Assembly: GCA_024372625.1 (NCBI GenBank)
Contig: CP099605.1
Span: 2,232,001-2,296,000 of the forward strand
Direction: 5' to 3'
DNA: 64,000 bases
From: Comamonadaceae bacterium OTU4NAUVB1
Lineage (GTDB): Bacteria; Pseudomonadota; Gammaproteobacteria; Burkholderiales; Burkholderiaceae_C
Shown: one piece after another, positions 16,516 to 25,721 of the stretch
Position numbering within the stretch: the first letter of the stretch is position 1
Layout: each line of letters begins with the position of its first letter
The notes under the pieces: generated by a model
What the model was told of the DNA's origin: nothing
The model's input: the letters and a program-made list of their open reading frames with translations, nothing else
The model's database searches: none
Position numbers and translations under genes: made by a program

Positions 16516-17490
16516 ATGTCCATTACGCGATTGCGCGCCTTCCATCTCGCCGTGGCCGCACTGATGTTGGCCACTCAGTTCGAACCTGCGAACGCCCAGG
16601 CATTTCCATCGAAACCGATTCGGCTGGTCGTGCCCTACTCGGCGGGCGGTGGCTCGGACATCGTCGGACGCGCACTCGCCCAAGCGGTTGGCGACCAGCT
16701 GGGCCAATCCATGGTCGTCGACAACAAACCGGGAGGCTCGGCGACGATCGGCTCCAGCCTGGTCGCGAAAGCGCGCCCCGATGGCTATACGCTTCTGTTG
16801 GCCGATTCGCCGCATGCAATCAACGCTGCCGTCTTCCCCAGTCTTCCGTATCGGACGCTGGAAGATTTCACACCGATCGGCAACGTCGGCCAGATGCCCC
16901 TCGCGCTGGTGGTCAATCCGAAACTGCCCGCCAAGAACTTCCAGGAATTCGTCGCCGAAGCGAAAGCCAAGCCTTTGAACCTCGGCTCCGGTGGAAACGG
17001 AACGCTCACGCACCTGGTGGGCGAACTTATGAAAGAGCGCGCCGGCATCAGCCTGGCCCATATTCCATTCAAGGGGACAGGCCAAGCCATCGCTGACCTC
17101 ATGGCAGGTCACATCGAAAGCATGGTTTCGACAACGCCGGGCATCGTCGGTCCCGTGCACTCGGGCGCGCTGCGAGCGATTGCGGTCACCGGCAACACGC
17201 GCTCGGCTTCGCTGCCCGACACGCCGACCTTCGCAGAGGCTGGCCTGCCCGGATTCGTCGAATACACCTGGTATGCCGTCCTCGGCCCGGCCGGCATGCC
17301 GGCAGATGTCGTCGCGAAACTCAATGAAGCGATCGCGGCGGCACTTGCAACGCCAGAGCTGCGCAAACGTCTTAGGGACGTCGCTGTCGACGCGCGGCCA
17401 AGTTCACCCGCCGACCTGGGCCGCGCGATCGGCACGGACGTCCAGAGATGGACAGCATTCGTCAAGGAGCACAAGGTCAGCATGGAGTGA
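16516..17490 (+). CDS. Bug/TctC-type tripartite tricarboxylate receptor
   Basis: 324-aa periplasmic solute-binding protein with a signal peptide ending at ANAQA. It carries the family hallmarks FPSKPIRLVVPYSAGGGSDI near the mature start, the DNKPGGSATIGS loop and a C-terminal AGLPGF segment. The ATG at 16516 follows AAGGAA. It lies 31 bases after the SelA-like gene and is probably cotranscribed. No tctA or tctB membrane genes are in the window, so it is an orphan receptor, as is usual for the expanded Bug family in Burkholderiales. Ligand not predictable; probably a carboxylate related to the PLP enzyme substrate. Confidence 0.9.
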   Translation: MSITRLRAFHLAVAALMLATQFEPANAQAFPSKPIRLVVPYSAGGGSDIVGRALAQAVGDQLGQSMVVDNKPGGSATIGSSLVAKARPDGYTLLLADSPHAINAAVFPSLPYRTLEDFTPIGNVGQMPLALVVNPKLPAKNFQEFVAEAKAKPLNLGSGGNGTLTHLVGELMKERAGISLAHIPFKGTGQAIADLMAGHIESMVSTTPGIVGPVHSGALRAIAVTGNTRSASLPDTPTFAEAGLPGFVEYTWYAVLGPAGMPADVVAKLNEAIAAALATPELRKRLRDVAVDARPSSPADLGRAIGTDVQRWTAFVKEHKVSME

Positions 17491-17499
17491 CGACGGGGC

Positions 17500-17837
17500 C
17501 TTCGCCGTGCGCGACGGATGAGGTGCTGCTGGCCATCAAGCGCCATGACTTGGCCGACTCATTTCTGCTGTTCGGCAACCTGGATGGCCAGCGCTATACG
17601 AAATCGCGATGGGGAAACTGTCGGGCCCGCTAATGACGACCGCAGAGGTCTGCGCCGAGGCACTGGACAGCGCCGTTCAAGCACTTCAGCCTGCAGGACT
17701 GTCGACACCAGGGCGTAACGGACAAGCTGGAGTGCGGCGACACCGATACGAAGAACGCGACGCTGCACACGAGCGACGCCATGCTCGTGCGCCATTACGA
17801 CCGCCGGGCATCGAAGAAAGCGACCCCAGCCGGCTAG
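17500..17837 (+). pseudogene. Tyrosine recombinase (phage-type integrase) C-terminal remnant
   Basis: Three adjacent frames together spell the end of an integrase catalytic domain. Frame one has DEVLLAIKRHD, then LLFGNLDGQRYTKSRWG. Frame two continues MGKLSGPLMTTA. Frame three has FSLQDCRHQGVTDKLECGD (the R-x-x-G/H-like helix), LHTSDAMLVRHYDRR with the putative catalytic Tyr, and a stop at 17837. Two frameshifts and loss of the N-terminal half make it non-functional. Its end lies 67 bases from the att-like repeat in tRNA-Asp, exactly where an element's integrase is expected. Homology is by eye from family patterns. Confidence 0.7.
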
Positions 17838-17904
17838 GCATATTCCAAAGTCTCGAAATTGCCCTTCCAAAAAGCCAAATGGGCTACGCCATTGCTGACG
17901 TAAC

Positions 17905-17948
17905 CCATTGATCTATATGGCGGAGTGGACGGGACTCGAACCCGCGAC
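17905..17948. repeat. att-like direct repeat, right copy (inside tRNA-Asp)
   Basis: 44 bases identical to 13293..13336, covering 13 bases past the CCA end plus the acceptor and T-arm of the intact tRNA-Asp gene. Marks the tRNA-proximal junction of the 4.6-kb element. Confidence 0.85.
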
Positions 17949-17994
17949 CCCCGGCGTGACAGGCCGGTATTCTAACCAACTGAACTACCACTCC
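17918..17994 (-). tRNA. tRNA-Asp (GTC)
   Basis: 77-nt cloverleaf with encoded CCA, starting GGAGTGGTAGTTCAG. The anticodon GTC is read from 17960..17958 on the minus strand, and the T-loop is GGTTCGAGTCC. Last of three tRNA genes transcribed as Ala-Glu-Asp; its 3' end serves as the integration site of the adjacent element. Confidence 0.97.
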
Positions 17995-18063
17995 TGGTAG
18001 ACAACGTTCACTCCTTGCGGAGCCAAGTGCTGACGACTTGTGCCGGCTTCACTTGCGTGAAAC

Positions 18064-18139
18064 TGGCGACCCTACGGGGATTCGAACCCCGGTAGCCACC
18101 GTGAAAGGGTGGTGTCCTAGGCCTCTAGACGATAGGGTC
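18064..18139 (-). tRNA. tRNA-Glu (TTC)
   Basis: 76-nt gene with encoded CCA, 5' GACCCTATCGTCTAG, anticodon loop CTTTCAC (anticodon TTC) and T-loop GGTTCGAATCC. Lies downstream of the glutamyl-tRNA synthetase gene in the same orientation. Confidence 0.97.
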
Positions 18140-18196
18140 AAAACCTTAGGAACCGCGTTGCGATCAACGCTTGTCTTCTCGACGCCTTCAAATGAA

Positions 18197-18272
<76 letters not shown>

Positions 18273-18289
18273 GTGGTGTCGAGCCTTGA

Positions 18290-18319
18290 ATTATATACCT
18301 ATATTTTCGGGTTGCGCAA
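18290..18319 (-). promoter_or_regulatory. Predicted promoter of the tRNA-Ala/Glu/Asp operon
   Basis: Minus strand: perfect -10 TATAAT at 18295..18290 and a -35-like TTGCGC at 18319..18314, with an 18-base spacer. The first tRNA begins 18 bases downstream of the -10. The -35 lies within the last codons of gltX (stop at 18299..18301), so the promoter is embedded in the synthetase gene end. Confidence 0.6.
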
Positions 18320-19699
18320 GCGGCTCGAAATTTCTTCACAAGAAAAGAGCGCGAGCACCGCGTCGAGCGACGGCGTCTGCGGCGTGCCCAGCACGAGCAC
18401 CCGCACGGGCATCGCCAGCACGGGCATCTTGAGACCATGCGCGACCAGGGTCTCCTTGATGGCGGCGGCGATCGACGCCTTCTCCCACACGGCGACGTGC
18501 TCGAGCTTGTCGGCCAGGGTGACGAGCGCGGGGCGAACGGCGTCGGTCACGTGCTGTGCCACGTCGGCCGGCGCCGGGGTCACGTCGGCATAGAACCTGG
18601 CCGCCCAGGCCGCCAGCGCCACGGTGGTGTCGCAGCGGTCGCGCAGCAACGCGCAGATCTGCGGCAGTCGCGCATCGGCGTCGATGCCGTGCCGCTGCTT
18701 CATCTGCGCGGCGACCAGCGCCGTCAACGCGCCGATGTCCATGTGCTTGACGTAATGGGCGTTGACCCATGCCAGCTTGGCCGGGTCCCACTGCGCGGGG
18801 CTGCGCGAGAGGTGGCTGCCGTCGAACCAGTCGACCATCTGCTCGCGCGTGAAGATCTCCTCGTCGCCGTGGCTCCAGCCCAGGCGCGCGAGGTAGTTGA
18901 GCATCGCCTCGGGCAGGTACCCGTCCTCCTGATAGGCGGTGACGCTGACGGCGCCCTTGCGCTTGGAGAGCTTGTGGCCGTCGTCCCCCAGGATCACCGG
19001 CACGTGGCCGAACAGCGGCAGCGGCGCGCCCAGGGCATTGAAGATGTTGATCTGCCAGGGCGTGTTGTTGACGTGCTCGTCACCGCGGAAGACGTGGCTG
19101 ATCGCCATGTCCCAGTCGTCGACGACGACGCAGAAGTTGTATGTCGGCACGCCGTCGGGACGCACGATGATCAGGTCGTCGATCTCGCGGTTGTTGATGG
19201 TGATGGGGCCCTTGACCAGGTCGTCCCAGGTCACGTCGCCATCGACCGGATTGCGAAACCGCACCACGGGCTTCACGCCCTCGGGCACCGGCGGCAGGGT
19301 CTTGCCGGGTTCGGGCCGCCAGCGGCGGTCGTACAGCGTCTTCTCGCCGCGCGCGCGCTGCGCCTCGCGGGCCTCGTCGAGTTCCTGGGGCGTGCAGTAG
19401 CAGTGGTAGGCGGTGCCCTGCGCCAGCATGCCCGCGATGACATCGGCATAGCGCTCCAGGCGCTGCATCTGGTAGATGGGACCTTCGTCGAAGTCGAGGC
19501 CGAGCCAGCGCATCGACGCGAGGATCTGCTCGACGGCGTCCTGCGTGGAGCGCGCGACGTCGGTGTCCTCGATGCGCAGCACGAACTGGCCGCCGTGGTG
19601 CCGCGCGTAGGCCCACGAATAGAGCGCGGTGCGGGCCGTGCCCAGGTGGAGGAAGCCGGTGGGCGACGGCGCGATGCGGGTTCTGACGGGACGGGTCAT
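18299..19699 (-). CDS. gltX: Glutamyl-tRNA synthetase
   Basis: 466-aa class I aminoacyl-tRNA synthetase that charges tRNA-Glu in the cytosol. It has the HIGH-type motif in [17 protein letters not shown] at the N-terminus and the KMSKS-type motif [11 protein letters not shown]; an anticodon-binding domain follows. The start is the ATG at 19699 ([15 protein letters not shown]), overlapping the metZ stop by 4 bases, although the frame stays open further upstream. Last protein gene of the folC-to-gltX operon, and it directly precedes tRNA-Ala/Glu/Asp. Confidence 0.97.
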   Translation of the reverse strand: MTRPVRTRIAPSPTGFLHLGTARTALYSWAYARHHGGQFVLRIEDTDVARSTQDAVEQILASMRWLGLDFDEGPIYQMQRLERYADVIAGMLAQGTAYHCYCTPQELDEAREAQRARGEKTLYDRRWRPEPGKTLPPVPEGVKPVVRFRNPVDGDVTWDDLVKGPITINNREIDDLIIVRPDGVPTYNFCVVVDDWDMAISHVFRGDEHVNNTPWQINIFNALGAPLPLFGHVPVILGDDGHKLSKRKGAVSVTAYQEDGYLPEAMLNYLARLGWSHGDEEIFTREQMVDWFDGSHLSRSPAQWDPAKLAWVNAHYVKHMDIGALTALVAAQMKQRHGIDADARLPQICALLRDRCDTTVALAAWAARFYADVTPAPADVAQHVTDAVRPALVTLADKLEHVAVWEKASIAAAIKETLVAHGLKMPVLAMPVRVLVLGTPQTPSLDAVLALFSCEEISSRLRNPKI

Positions 19700-20931
19700 T
19701 GCGAAACGGAAGGTGAAGCCGGCAGCGTGGCGAGACCGCGCGCGAGGTCGTCCTGGATGTCCTGGATGTGCTCCAGGCCGACGGCCAGGCGGATCAGGCC
19801 CTGGCCGATGCCGGCGGCCTGGCGCTGCACCTCGGTCAGGCGCCCGTGCGAGGTGGTGCCGGGGTGCGTGATGATCGACTTGGTGTCGCCCAGGTTGGTG
19901 GCGATGCTGATCACGCGCGTGCTGTCGATGACGTGGAAGGCGTTGGCCCGCAGCGTCTCGGGCGAGTCGCCGCGCACGTCGAAGGAGACCACCGCCCCGC
20001 CCTGCCCCGACTGCTGGCGCATGGCCAGCTCGTGCTGGGGATGCGAGGCCAGACCGGGGTAATGGACGCGCGACACGGCGGGCTGTGCCTCCAGCCAGCG
20101 CGCCACGGCCAGCGCGTTGGCGCACTGGGCCTGCATGCGGATGCCGAGCGTCTCCAGCCCCTTGAGCACCACCCAGGCGTTGAACGGCGACAGCGCCATG
20201 CCGGCGGTGCGAACGACGGGCCCGAAGACGTCGACGATGAGCTTCGACGGTCCGCAGATCGCGCCGGCCATCACGCGGCCCTGGCCGTCGAGGTACTTGG
20301 TGCCGGAGTGGATGACCAGGTCGGCACCGAGTTCGACGGGACGCTGCAGCGCCGGCGTGCAGAAGCAGTTGTCCACCGCCAGCAGCGCGCCGCCCGCGTG
20401 GGCGATGTCGGCCAGGGCGGCGATGTCGCACACCTCGGTCAGCGGGTTGGTGGGCGTCTCGGCGAACAGCAGGCGCGTCTCCGGGCGCATGGCGGCGCGC
20501 CATTCGGCGACGTCGGTCTGCGAGACGAAGGTGGTCTGGACGCCGAACTTGGCGAATTCCTTGCCGAACAGGTTCAGCGTCGAGCCGAAGACCGAGCGCG
20601 AGCACACGACGTGGTCGCCCGCCTTGAGCAGGCCCATGCACATCATCAGGATGGCGGCCATGCCGGTGGAGGCGGCGATGGCGGCCTCGGTGCCCTCGAG
20701 GGCGGCCAGACGCCGCTCGAAGCTCGCGACCGTCGGGTTGGAGGTGCGCGTGTAGGTGAAGCCTTCCTCGGTGCCGGCGAAGCGGCGCGCGCCGGTGGCG
20801 GCATCGGGCTGGACGAAGCCGCTGGTCAGGAAGAGCGCTTCGGCGTGTTCGCCGTACTGGCTGGGGGCGAGCGCGGTGCGCAGCGCGAGGGTGTCGCGGT
20901 GCAGGCCGTCGGGCAGGGTGCGGTCGGTCAT
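19696..20931 (-). CDS. metZ: O-succinylhomoserine sulfhydrylase
   Basis: 411-aa PLP enzyme of the Cys/Met metabolism family that makes homocysteine directly from O-succinylhomoserine and sulfide. It shows the family's [21 protein letters not shown]-terminal motif, the cofactor region [14 protein letters not shown] and the PLP lysine in [12 protein letters not shown]. The position after purF is the common betaproteobacterial arrangement that identifies MetZ rather than cystathionine enzymes. I chose the ATG at 20931; a TTG at 20949 is in frame directly after the purF stop. It overlaps gltX by 4 bases, so it is translationally coupled. Confidence 0.92.
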   Translation of the reverse strand: MTDRTLPDGLHRDTLALRTALAPSQYGEHAEALFLTSGFVQPDAATGARRFAGTEEGFTYTRTSNPTVASFERRLAALEGTEAAIAASTGMAAILMMCMGLLKAGDHVVCSRSVFGSTLNLFGKEFAKFGVQTTFVSQTDVAEWRAAMRPETRLLFAETPTNPLTEVCDIAALADIAHAGGALLAVDNCFCTPALQRPVELGADLVIHSGTKYLDGQGRVMAGAICGPSKLIVDVFGPVVRTAGMALSPFNAWVVLKGLETLGIRMQAQCANALAVARWLEAQPAVSRVHYPGLASHPQHELAMRQQSGQGGAVVSFDVRGDSPETLRANAFHVIDSTRVISIATNLGDTKSIITHPGTTSHGRLTEVQRQAAGIGQGLIRLAVGLEHIQDIQDDLARGLATLPASPSVSQ

Positions 20932-20950
20932 GGGCGGGGTCGGGTCCAAT

Positions 20951-22450
20951 TCAGGCGGGATTGGGCAGCGCGAGGCGCGAGGAATCCTCTTCGGTCTCCT
21001 CGATGCGCGGGCGCTGGCCGTTCATGCGGGTGATGGCTTCGAGGTCGATGTCGCCGGTGACGTAGGTGCCGTCGAAGCACGAGGCGTCGAAGCCGTCGAG
21101 CGCCGGATTGAGCGAGCCGACGGCGCGCTTCATGGCCGCGACGTCCTGATAGATCAGCGCGTCGCAGCCGATCAGGGCGCGGATCTCCTCGACCGTGCGG
21201 TCGTGCGCGACGAGTTCGTCCTTGGTCGGCATGTCGATGCCGTAGACGTTGGGAAAGCGCACCGGCGGCGCGGCGCTGGCGAGGTAGACCTTGTTGGCGC
21301 CGGCATCGCGCGCCATCTGCACGATCTCGCGGCTGGTGGTGCCGCGCACGATCGAGTCGTCCACCAGCAGGACGTTACGGCCCTTGAATTCGCTGCCGAT
21401 GACGTTGAGCTTCTGGCGCACCGACTTCTTGCGCACGCCCTGCCCCGGCATGATGAAGGTGCGGCCCACGTAGCGGTTCTTGACGAAGCCCTCGCGGTAC
21501 GGGATGCCCAGCAGGTGCGCGAGCTGGGTGGCGCTCGGACGGCTGGATTCGGGGATCGGGATGATGACGTCGATCTCGCTGGGCGGCACGGTCGAGACCA
21601 CGCGCTTGGCCAGCGCCTCGCCCAGGTTCAGACGCGCCTGGTAGACCGAGATGCCGTCGAGCACCGAATCCGGCCGGGCCAGGTAGACGAATTCGAAGAT
21701 GCACGGATTGAGCGTCGGCGCGTCGGCGCATTGCGCGGACTGCACCTGACCCTGCAGGTCGACGAAGACCGCCTCGCCCGGCGCGATGTTGCGCTCGAAC
21801 ACGTGGCCCGAACCCTCCAGCGCGACCGACTCGCTCGCCACCATCACGGTGCCGTCGGCGCCGCGTCCCATGGCCAGCGGACGGATGCCGTAGGGGTCGC
21901 GGAACGCGAGCAGACCGTGGCCGGCGATCAGCGCCACCACCGCATAGGAGCCGCGCAGGCGCCGGTGCACGTTGCGCACGGCCTCGAAAAGCGTGTCGGA
22001 ATTGAAGAAGCCGCCCCGCGTGGAACGCTCGATCTCGTGGGCCAGCACGTTGAGCAGCACCTCCGAGTCGCTCTCGGTGTTGGTGTGGCGATGGTCGGTG
22101 GAGAACAGCTCCGCGCGCAGCGCGTGGGCGTTGGTCAGGTTGCCGTTGTGCACCAGCACGATGCCGAACGGCGCGTTGACGTAGAAGGGCTGCGCCTCTT
22201 CCTCGCTGTAGGCGTTGCCGGCCGTGGGATAGCGCACCTGGCCCAGGCCGACGTCGCCCGGCAGCGCGCGCATGTTGCGGGTGCGGAACACGTCGCGCAC
22301 CATGCCCTTGGCCTTCTGCATGAAGAACTTGCGCTCCAGCAGGGTGACGATGCCCGCCGCGTCCTGGCCACGGTGCTGCAGCAGCAGCAAGGCGTCATAG
22401 AGCAGCTGATTGACGGGCGCTTGACTGACGACGCCGACGATTCCACACAT
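20951..22450 (-). CDS. purF: Amidophosphoribosyltransferase
   Basis: 499-aa first enzyme of de novo purine synthesis, converting PRPP and glutamine to phosphoribosylamine. The N-terminal Ntn glutaminase begins MCGIVGVV with Cys2 as the nucleophile and no propeptide. The C-terminal phosphoribosyltransferase domain has the PRPP loop VLLVDDSIVRGTTSREI. It sits 12 bases after cvpA, the conserved cvpA-purF pair. The ATG at 22450 must be the start because Cys2 has to be exposed after Met removal. Confidence 0.98.
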   Translation of the reverse strand: MCGIVGVVSQAPVNQLLYDALLLLQHRGQDAAGIVTLLERKFFMQKAKGMVRDVFRTRNMRALPGDVGLGQVRYPTAGNAYSEEEAQPFYVNAPFGIVLVHNGNLTNAHALRAELFSTDHRHTNTESDSEVLLNVLAHEIERSTRGGFFNSDTLFEAVRNVHRRLRGSYAVVALIAGHGLLAFRDPYGIRPLAMGRGADGTVMVASESVALEGSGHVFERNIAPGEAVFVDLQGQVQSAQCADAPTLNPCIFEFVYLARPDSVLDGISVYQARLNLGEALAKRVVSTVPPSEIDVIIPIPESSRPSATQLAHLLGIPYREGFVKNRYVGRTFIMPGQGVRKKSVRQKLNVIGSEFKGRNVLLVDDSIVRGTTSREIVQMARDAGANKVYLASAAPPVRFPNVYGIDMPTKDELVAHDRTVEEIRALIGCDALIYQDVAAMKRAVGSLNPALDGFDASCFDGTYVTGDIDLEAITRMNGQRPRIEETEEDSSRLALPNPA

Positions 22451-22462
22451 GAAACGATCCTC

Positions 22463-22948
22463 TCAAGGCAGGTAGCTTGCCAATTTGTCGGGCAGCGAGG
22501 GCTTGAGCCCCTGCAATGCCGCATCCAGAACCCCGGCGCTGCGCGATTCGTGCCACCAGGCACTTCCGCTCAGCGCCAGCAAATGAACCATGACCGCCAG
22601 CACCAGCAGCACCAGCGCGCCACGCGCCATGCCGAAGGCGCCGCCCAGCGCCCGGTCGACCGGCGACAACCCGACGGCCGTCACCAGCCGCCGCATCAGC
22701 GCCGCCATCAGCCCGACGCCGAACGCCACGGCCACGAACACCAGCACGAAGGCCAGCGGGTAGCGCCAGGCGGCATCGGTCTCGCCGATCGGCAGCCAGG
22801 CCGCCACCGCGACCGCGAAGGTCTGGGCGCACAGGAAGGCGGCGCCCCAGCCCAACAGCGAAATCACCTCGAACACCAGTCCCCGCGAGAAGCCATAGAG
22901 CGCCGACAGCCCGATCAGCGCGAGAGCCAGCCAGTCGAACGCAGCCAC
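22463..22948 (-). CDS. cvpA: CvpA family membrane protein
   Basis: 161-aa inner-membrane protein with four predicted hydrophobic helices. The N-terminus FDWLALALIGLSALYGFSRG is characteristic of CvpA (named for colicin V production in E. coli; linked to envelope stress tolerance). I chose the GTG at 22948 because homologous sequence starts there; the open frame upstream overlaps the SPOR gene and is Arg/Pro-rich noise. It is 16 bases after the SPOR gene stop and 12 before purF, a classical order. Confidence 0.9.
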   Translation of the reverse strand: MAAFDWLALALIGLSALYGFSRGLVFEVISLLGWGAAFLCAQTFAVAVAAWLPIGETDAAWRYPLAFVLVFVAVAFGVGLMAALMRRLVTAVGLSPVDRALGGAFGMARGALVLLVLAVMVHLLALSGSAWWHESRSAGVLDAALQGLKPSLPDKLASYLP

Positions 22949-22964
22949 GACAGCCCGGGCGCGG

Positions 22965-23864
22965 CTACAGGCCGAGCACCGACGCCGGCAGGGCCAATCC
23001 CTTGACCTTGCCGGCGGCCTGGTCGGCCTCCGTGCGCGAGGCGAAGGGGCCGACCCGCACACGCGTGCGTTCGCCATCGGCCGTCTTCGCGACGTTGGTA
23101 TAGGTCTTCAGGCCGGCGCGCTCGAGCTTCTGGCGCACCTCGCGCGCCTTGGCCGCATCGGCGAAGGCACCCACCTGGATCACGAACCTGCCGCCGGTCT
23201 CGCTGGCGGCGGTCGGTGCCGGTGCCGGCGTGGCCGCGGCAGCCTGGCGCGCGGCATTCTGTCCTTCGAGCAGGGCCCGCGCGCGGGCGCCGTCGTCGGC
23301 GGTCGTGGCCGGCTTGGGTGAAGGCGCTGGCGCGGGCGCGGGCTTGGCGGCGGTCTCCGGGCGGGTCTCGGTCTTGGGCTTGGGCTTGGGTTCGGGTCTG
23401 ACCTCGGCCCGGGTGGACGCCTCGGGCTTCGCGGCGGGGGCCGGCGCCGGCACGGCGGCCGGGGTGGGCGCGCGCGTCGGGGGACGTTCCGTGGGCAGTT
23501 CCATGCCGTCGGCGGATTCGGTGATCACGGCACTGGACGACGGCGCGCGGGCGACGCGGTCTTCGCCGCCGTCGGTCCGGGCGGGGGCGTCGGACTTGGC
23601 CGTCGCCGAGGGTTGCGGCAAGGGCGCGACCTTGTTTCGGTCCGGGATCTCGATCGGGATGTCGACCGCGATCGGGCGCGGCTGGGTGTCGAACAGCAGC
23701 GGGAAGCCGATCACGCCGACCAGCAGGAGGATGGCCGCGCCGAGCAGCCGGTGGCGGGCGCGGCGGCGCATGGACTCGACGCTCTCCGCCGGCAGTGCGG
23801 CAGCGCTGGTGTTGCGCCCCTCGTTGGCCTGGGGGCCACGGGAGCGAAACTTGAAGAACGCCAT
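22965..23864 (-). CDS. SPOR domain protein (DedD-like)
   Basis: 299-aa single-pass inner-membrane protein. A short cytoplasmic N-terminus (MAFFKFRSRG) precedes a TM helix (LLGAAILLLVGVIGFPLLF). About 150 residues of Pro/Ala/Lys-rich periplasmic linker follow, then a C-terminal SPOR domain (FVIQVGAFADAAKAREVRQK to the end) that binds denuded glycan strands at the septum. Its position between folC and cvpA is that of dedD. The ATG at 23864 has AGGAATCG upstream. The linker contains a KPKPKTETRPE charge-rich repeat. The DedD name is inferred from position and layout. Confidence 0.88.
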   Translation of the reverse strand: MAFFKFRSRGPQANEGRNTSAAALPAESVESMRRRARHRLLGAAILLLVGVIGFPLLFDTQPRPIAVDIPIEIPDRNKVAPLPQPSATAKSDAPARTDGGEDRVARAPSSSAVITESADGMELPTERPPTRAPTPAAVPAPAPAAKPEASTRAEVRPEPKPKPKTETRPETAAKPAPAPAPSPKPATTADDGARARALLEGQNAARQAAAATPAPAPTAASETGGRFVIQVGAFADAAKAREVRQKLERAGLKTYTNVAKTADGERTRVRVGPFASRTEADQAAGKVKGLALPASVLGL

Positions 23865-23916
23865 GAAATTCGATTCCTGATGAGCAGCGTGGGAAGAAGC
23901 AGCGGGCCCCGTGCCA

Positions 23917-25221
23917 TCAGGCCGATCGGGTGCCGGGCAGCAGGTGCTTGGCCTGCAGGCGGGGGGTGCCATGCTCGAGCACGCCACCGACCGTGAAGAA
24001 CGATCCGAAGACCACGATTCTATCAGCCGGGTCCGCCGCCTCCAGGGCCGCGGCGAGGGCCGGCATGGGCGCCGCGTGCACGCTGGCGGCCGCGTCAGCG
24101 CGCTTGTTCTGCGCCTGCCACGCCGCCATCACGTCGCTCGCCCGGGCCGCGCGCGGGGTGGGCAGGTCGGTGAAGTACCAGCGGTCGATCAGCGGCCCGA
24201 TGCGCCCCAGGATGGGCGCGAGGTCCTTGTCGGCCATGACGCCGAAGACGGCGTGCGTGGTCGGGTAGAAGCCCATGGCGTCGAGGTTCTCCGCGAGGGC
24301 CGCCACCGCGTGCGCGTTGTGCGCCACGTCCAGCACCAGCATCGGCTCGCCCGGCACGATCTGGAAGCGCCCGGGCAGCTCCACCATCGCCAGCCCGGTG
24401 CGCACGGCCTGCGCCGTGATCGGCAGGATCGGCCGCAGCGCCTCCAGCGCGGCCAGCACGCCGGCCGCGTTGATCAGCTGGTTGGCGCCGCGCAGGGCCG
24501 GATAGGCCAGCCCGCTGTAGCGCCGGCCGCGGCCGCTCCAGCCCCACTGCTGCTTGTCGCCCGAGACGTTGAAGTCGTGCCCGAAGCGCCAGAGGTCCGC
24601 GCCGATGGCGCGTGCGTGGTCGATCACGCTCTGCGGCGGCACCGGGTCGCTGACGATGGCCGGACGGCCGGGGCGCAAGATGCCGGCCTTCTCGAAGCCG
24701 ATGCGCTCGCGGTCCGGCCCGAGCAGTTCCATGTGATCGAGGTCGATGCTGGTGATGACCGCGCAGTCGGCATCGATGATGTTGACGGCGTCGAGCCGGC
24801 CGCCCAGGCCCACCTCGAGGATCGCGACATCGGGCTTCGACGCGGCCATGCAGTGCAGGATGGCCAGCGTGGTGAATTCGAAATAGGTGAGCGTGGTGTC
24901 GCCGCGCGCGCGTTCCACGGCTTCGAAGTGCGCCAGCAGGTGGTCGCCCTCGACCGCCGCGCCGCGCAGCCGCAGCCGTTCCTCGAAGCGCACCAGGTGC
25001 GGCGACGTGAACACCGCCGTGCGGTAGCCCGCGTCCGAGAGGATCGACTCGAGCATCGCGCAAGTCGAGCCCTTCCCGTTGGTACCGGCCACGGTGATCA
25101 CGGGGCAATCGAAGGCCAGGCCGAGCGTGTGCGCCACCGCACGCACGCGTTCGAGGCCCATGTCGATCGGTTTGGCGTGCAGTTGCTCGACGTAAGCGAG
25201 CCATTCGGCGAGGGTTTTCAT
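23917..25221 (-). CDS. folC: Bifunctional folylpolyglutamate / dihydrofolate synthase
   Basis: 434-aa Mur-ligase-family enzyme that adds glutamate to dihydropteroate and folates. The P-loop is VAGTNGKGSTCAM, followed by SPHLVRFEERLRL and the metal/ligase motif EVGLGGRLDAVN, then a C-terminal domain with LDVAHNAHA. I chose the ATG at 25221 (MKTLAEW), the usual family start; an in-frame ATG four codons upstream is possible. First gene of the folC-SPOR-cvpA-purF-metZ-gltX operon, divergent from the ArsC-like gene. Confidence 0.95.
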   Translation of the reverse strand: MKTLAEWLAYVEQLHAKPIDMGLERVRAVAHTLGLAFDCPVITVAGTNGKGSTCAMLESILSDAGYRTAVFTSPHLVRFEERLRLRGAAVEGDHLLAHFEAVERARGDTTLTYFEFTTLAILHCMAASKPDVAILEVGLGGRLDAVNIIDADCAVITSIDLDHMELLGPDRERIGFEKAGILRPGRPAIVSDPVPPQSVIDHARAIGADLWRFGHDFNVSGDKQQWGWSGRGRRYSGLAYPALRGANQLINAAGVLAALEALRPILPITAQAVRTGLAMVELPGRFQIVPGEPMLVLDVAHNAHAVAALAENLDAMGFYPTTHAVFGVMADKDLAPILGRIGPLIDRWYFTDLPTPRAARASDVMAAWQAQNKRADAAASVHAAPMPALAAALEAADPADRIVVFGSFFTVGGVLEHGTPRLQAKHLLPGTRSA

Positions 25222-25267
25222 GGAGCCCGGCATTGTCGCCCACCCGACACGCCGGCATGATGGCGCG

Positions 25268-25645
25268 ATGACGACGACCCTCTACGGCCTGCCCCATTGC
25301 GACACCGTGCGCCGCGCCCGGGCCTGGCTCGACGCGCGGGGCGTGACCTACCGCTTCCACGACTTCAGGACCCAGGGCGTGCCCGAGGCCGAACTCGACC
25401 GCTGGCTCGACGCGCCGGGCTGGGAGGCGCTGGTCAACCGCCGCGGCACCACCTGGCGCCGGCTCGACGCGGCCACGCGCGCGGGCGTGACCGACGCGGC
25501 TTCCGCGCGGGCGGTGCTGATCGCGCACCCGAGCCTCGTCCGGCGCCCCGTGGTCGATTGGGGAGCGGACCACGCGGCGACGACCGGCTTCGACGCGGCG
25601 CGCTGGGAAAAGGTCACCGGCCGACCGGCCGATGCGGCGCATTGA
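25268..25645 (+). CDS. ArsC/Spx-family thioredoxin-fold protein (YffB-like)
   Basis: 125-aa small thioredoxin-fold protein. It begins TTLYGLPHCDTVRRARAWLD with a single active-site Cys (HCDT, no CxxC), as in the YffB branch of the ArsC family, likely a GSH-dependent reductase. The Arg-bearing RRPVVDW segment near the C-terminus is typical of ArsC relatives. The ATG at 25268 is used; the frame upstream is open but overlaps folC's promoter. Substrate unknown; no arsenic genes nearby, so an arsenate reductase role is not supported. Confidence 0.85.
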   Translation: MTTTLYGLPHCDTVRRARAWLDARGVTYRFHDFRTQGVPEAELDRWLDAPGWEALVNRRGTTWRRLDAATRAGVTDAASARAVLIAHPSLVRRPVVDWGADHAATTGFDAARWEKVTGRPADAAH

Positions 25646-25721
25646 ACCCGGACGCCGCAAATCCCTCCAACGGATCCACGGGAGTCCTCGTCCCGACATT
25701 CATTCCTCCAAGGAGATCGAC

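Noticed and set aside
20756..23005. 749-codon plus-strand frame opposite metZ, purF and cvpA
   Set aside because: Antisense shadow; low complexity, no start signal, and three firm genes lie on the other strand.
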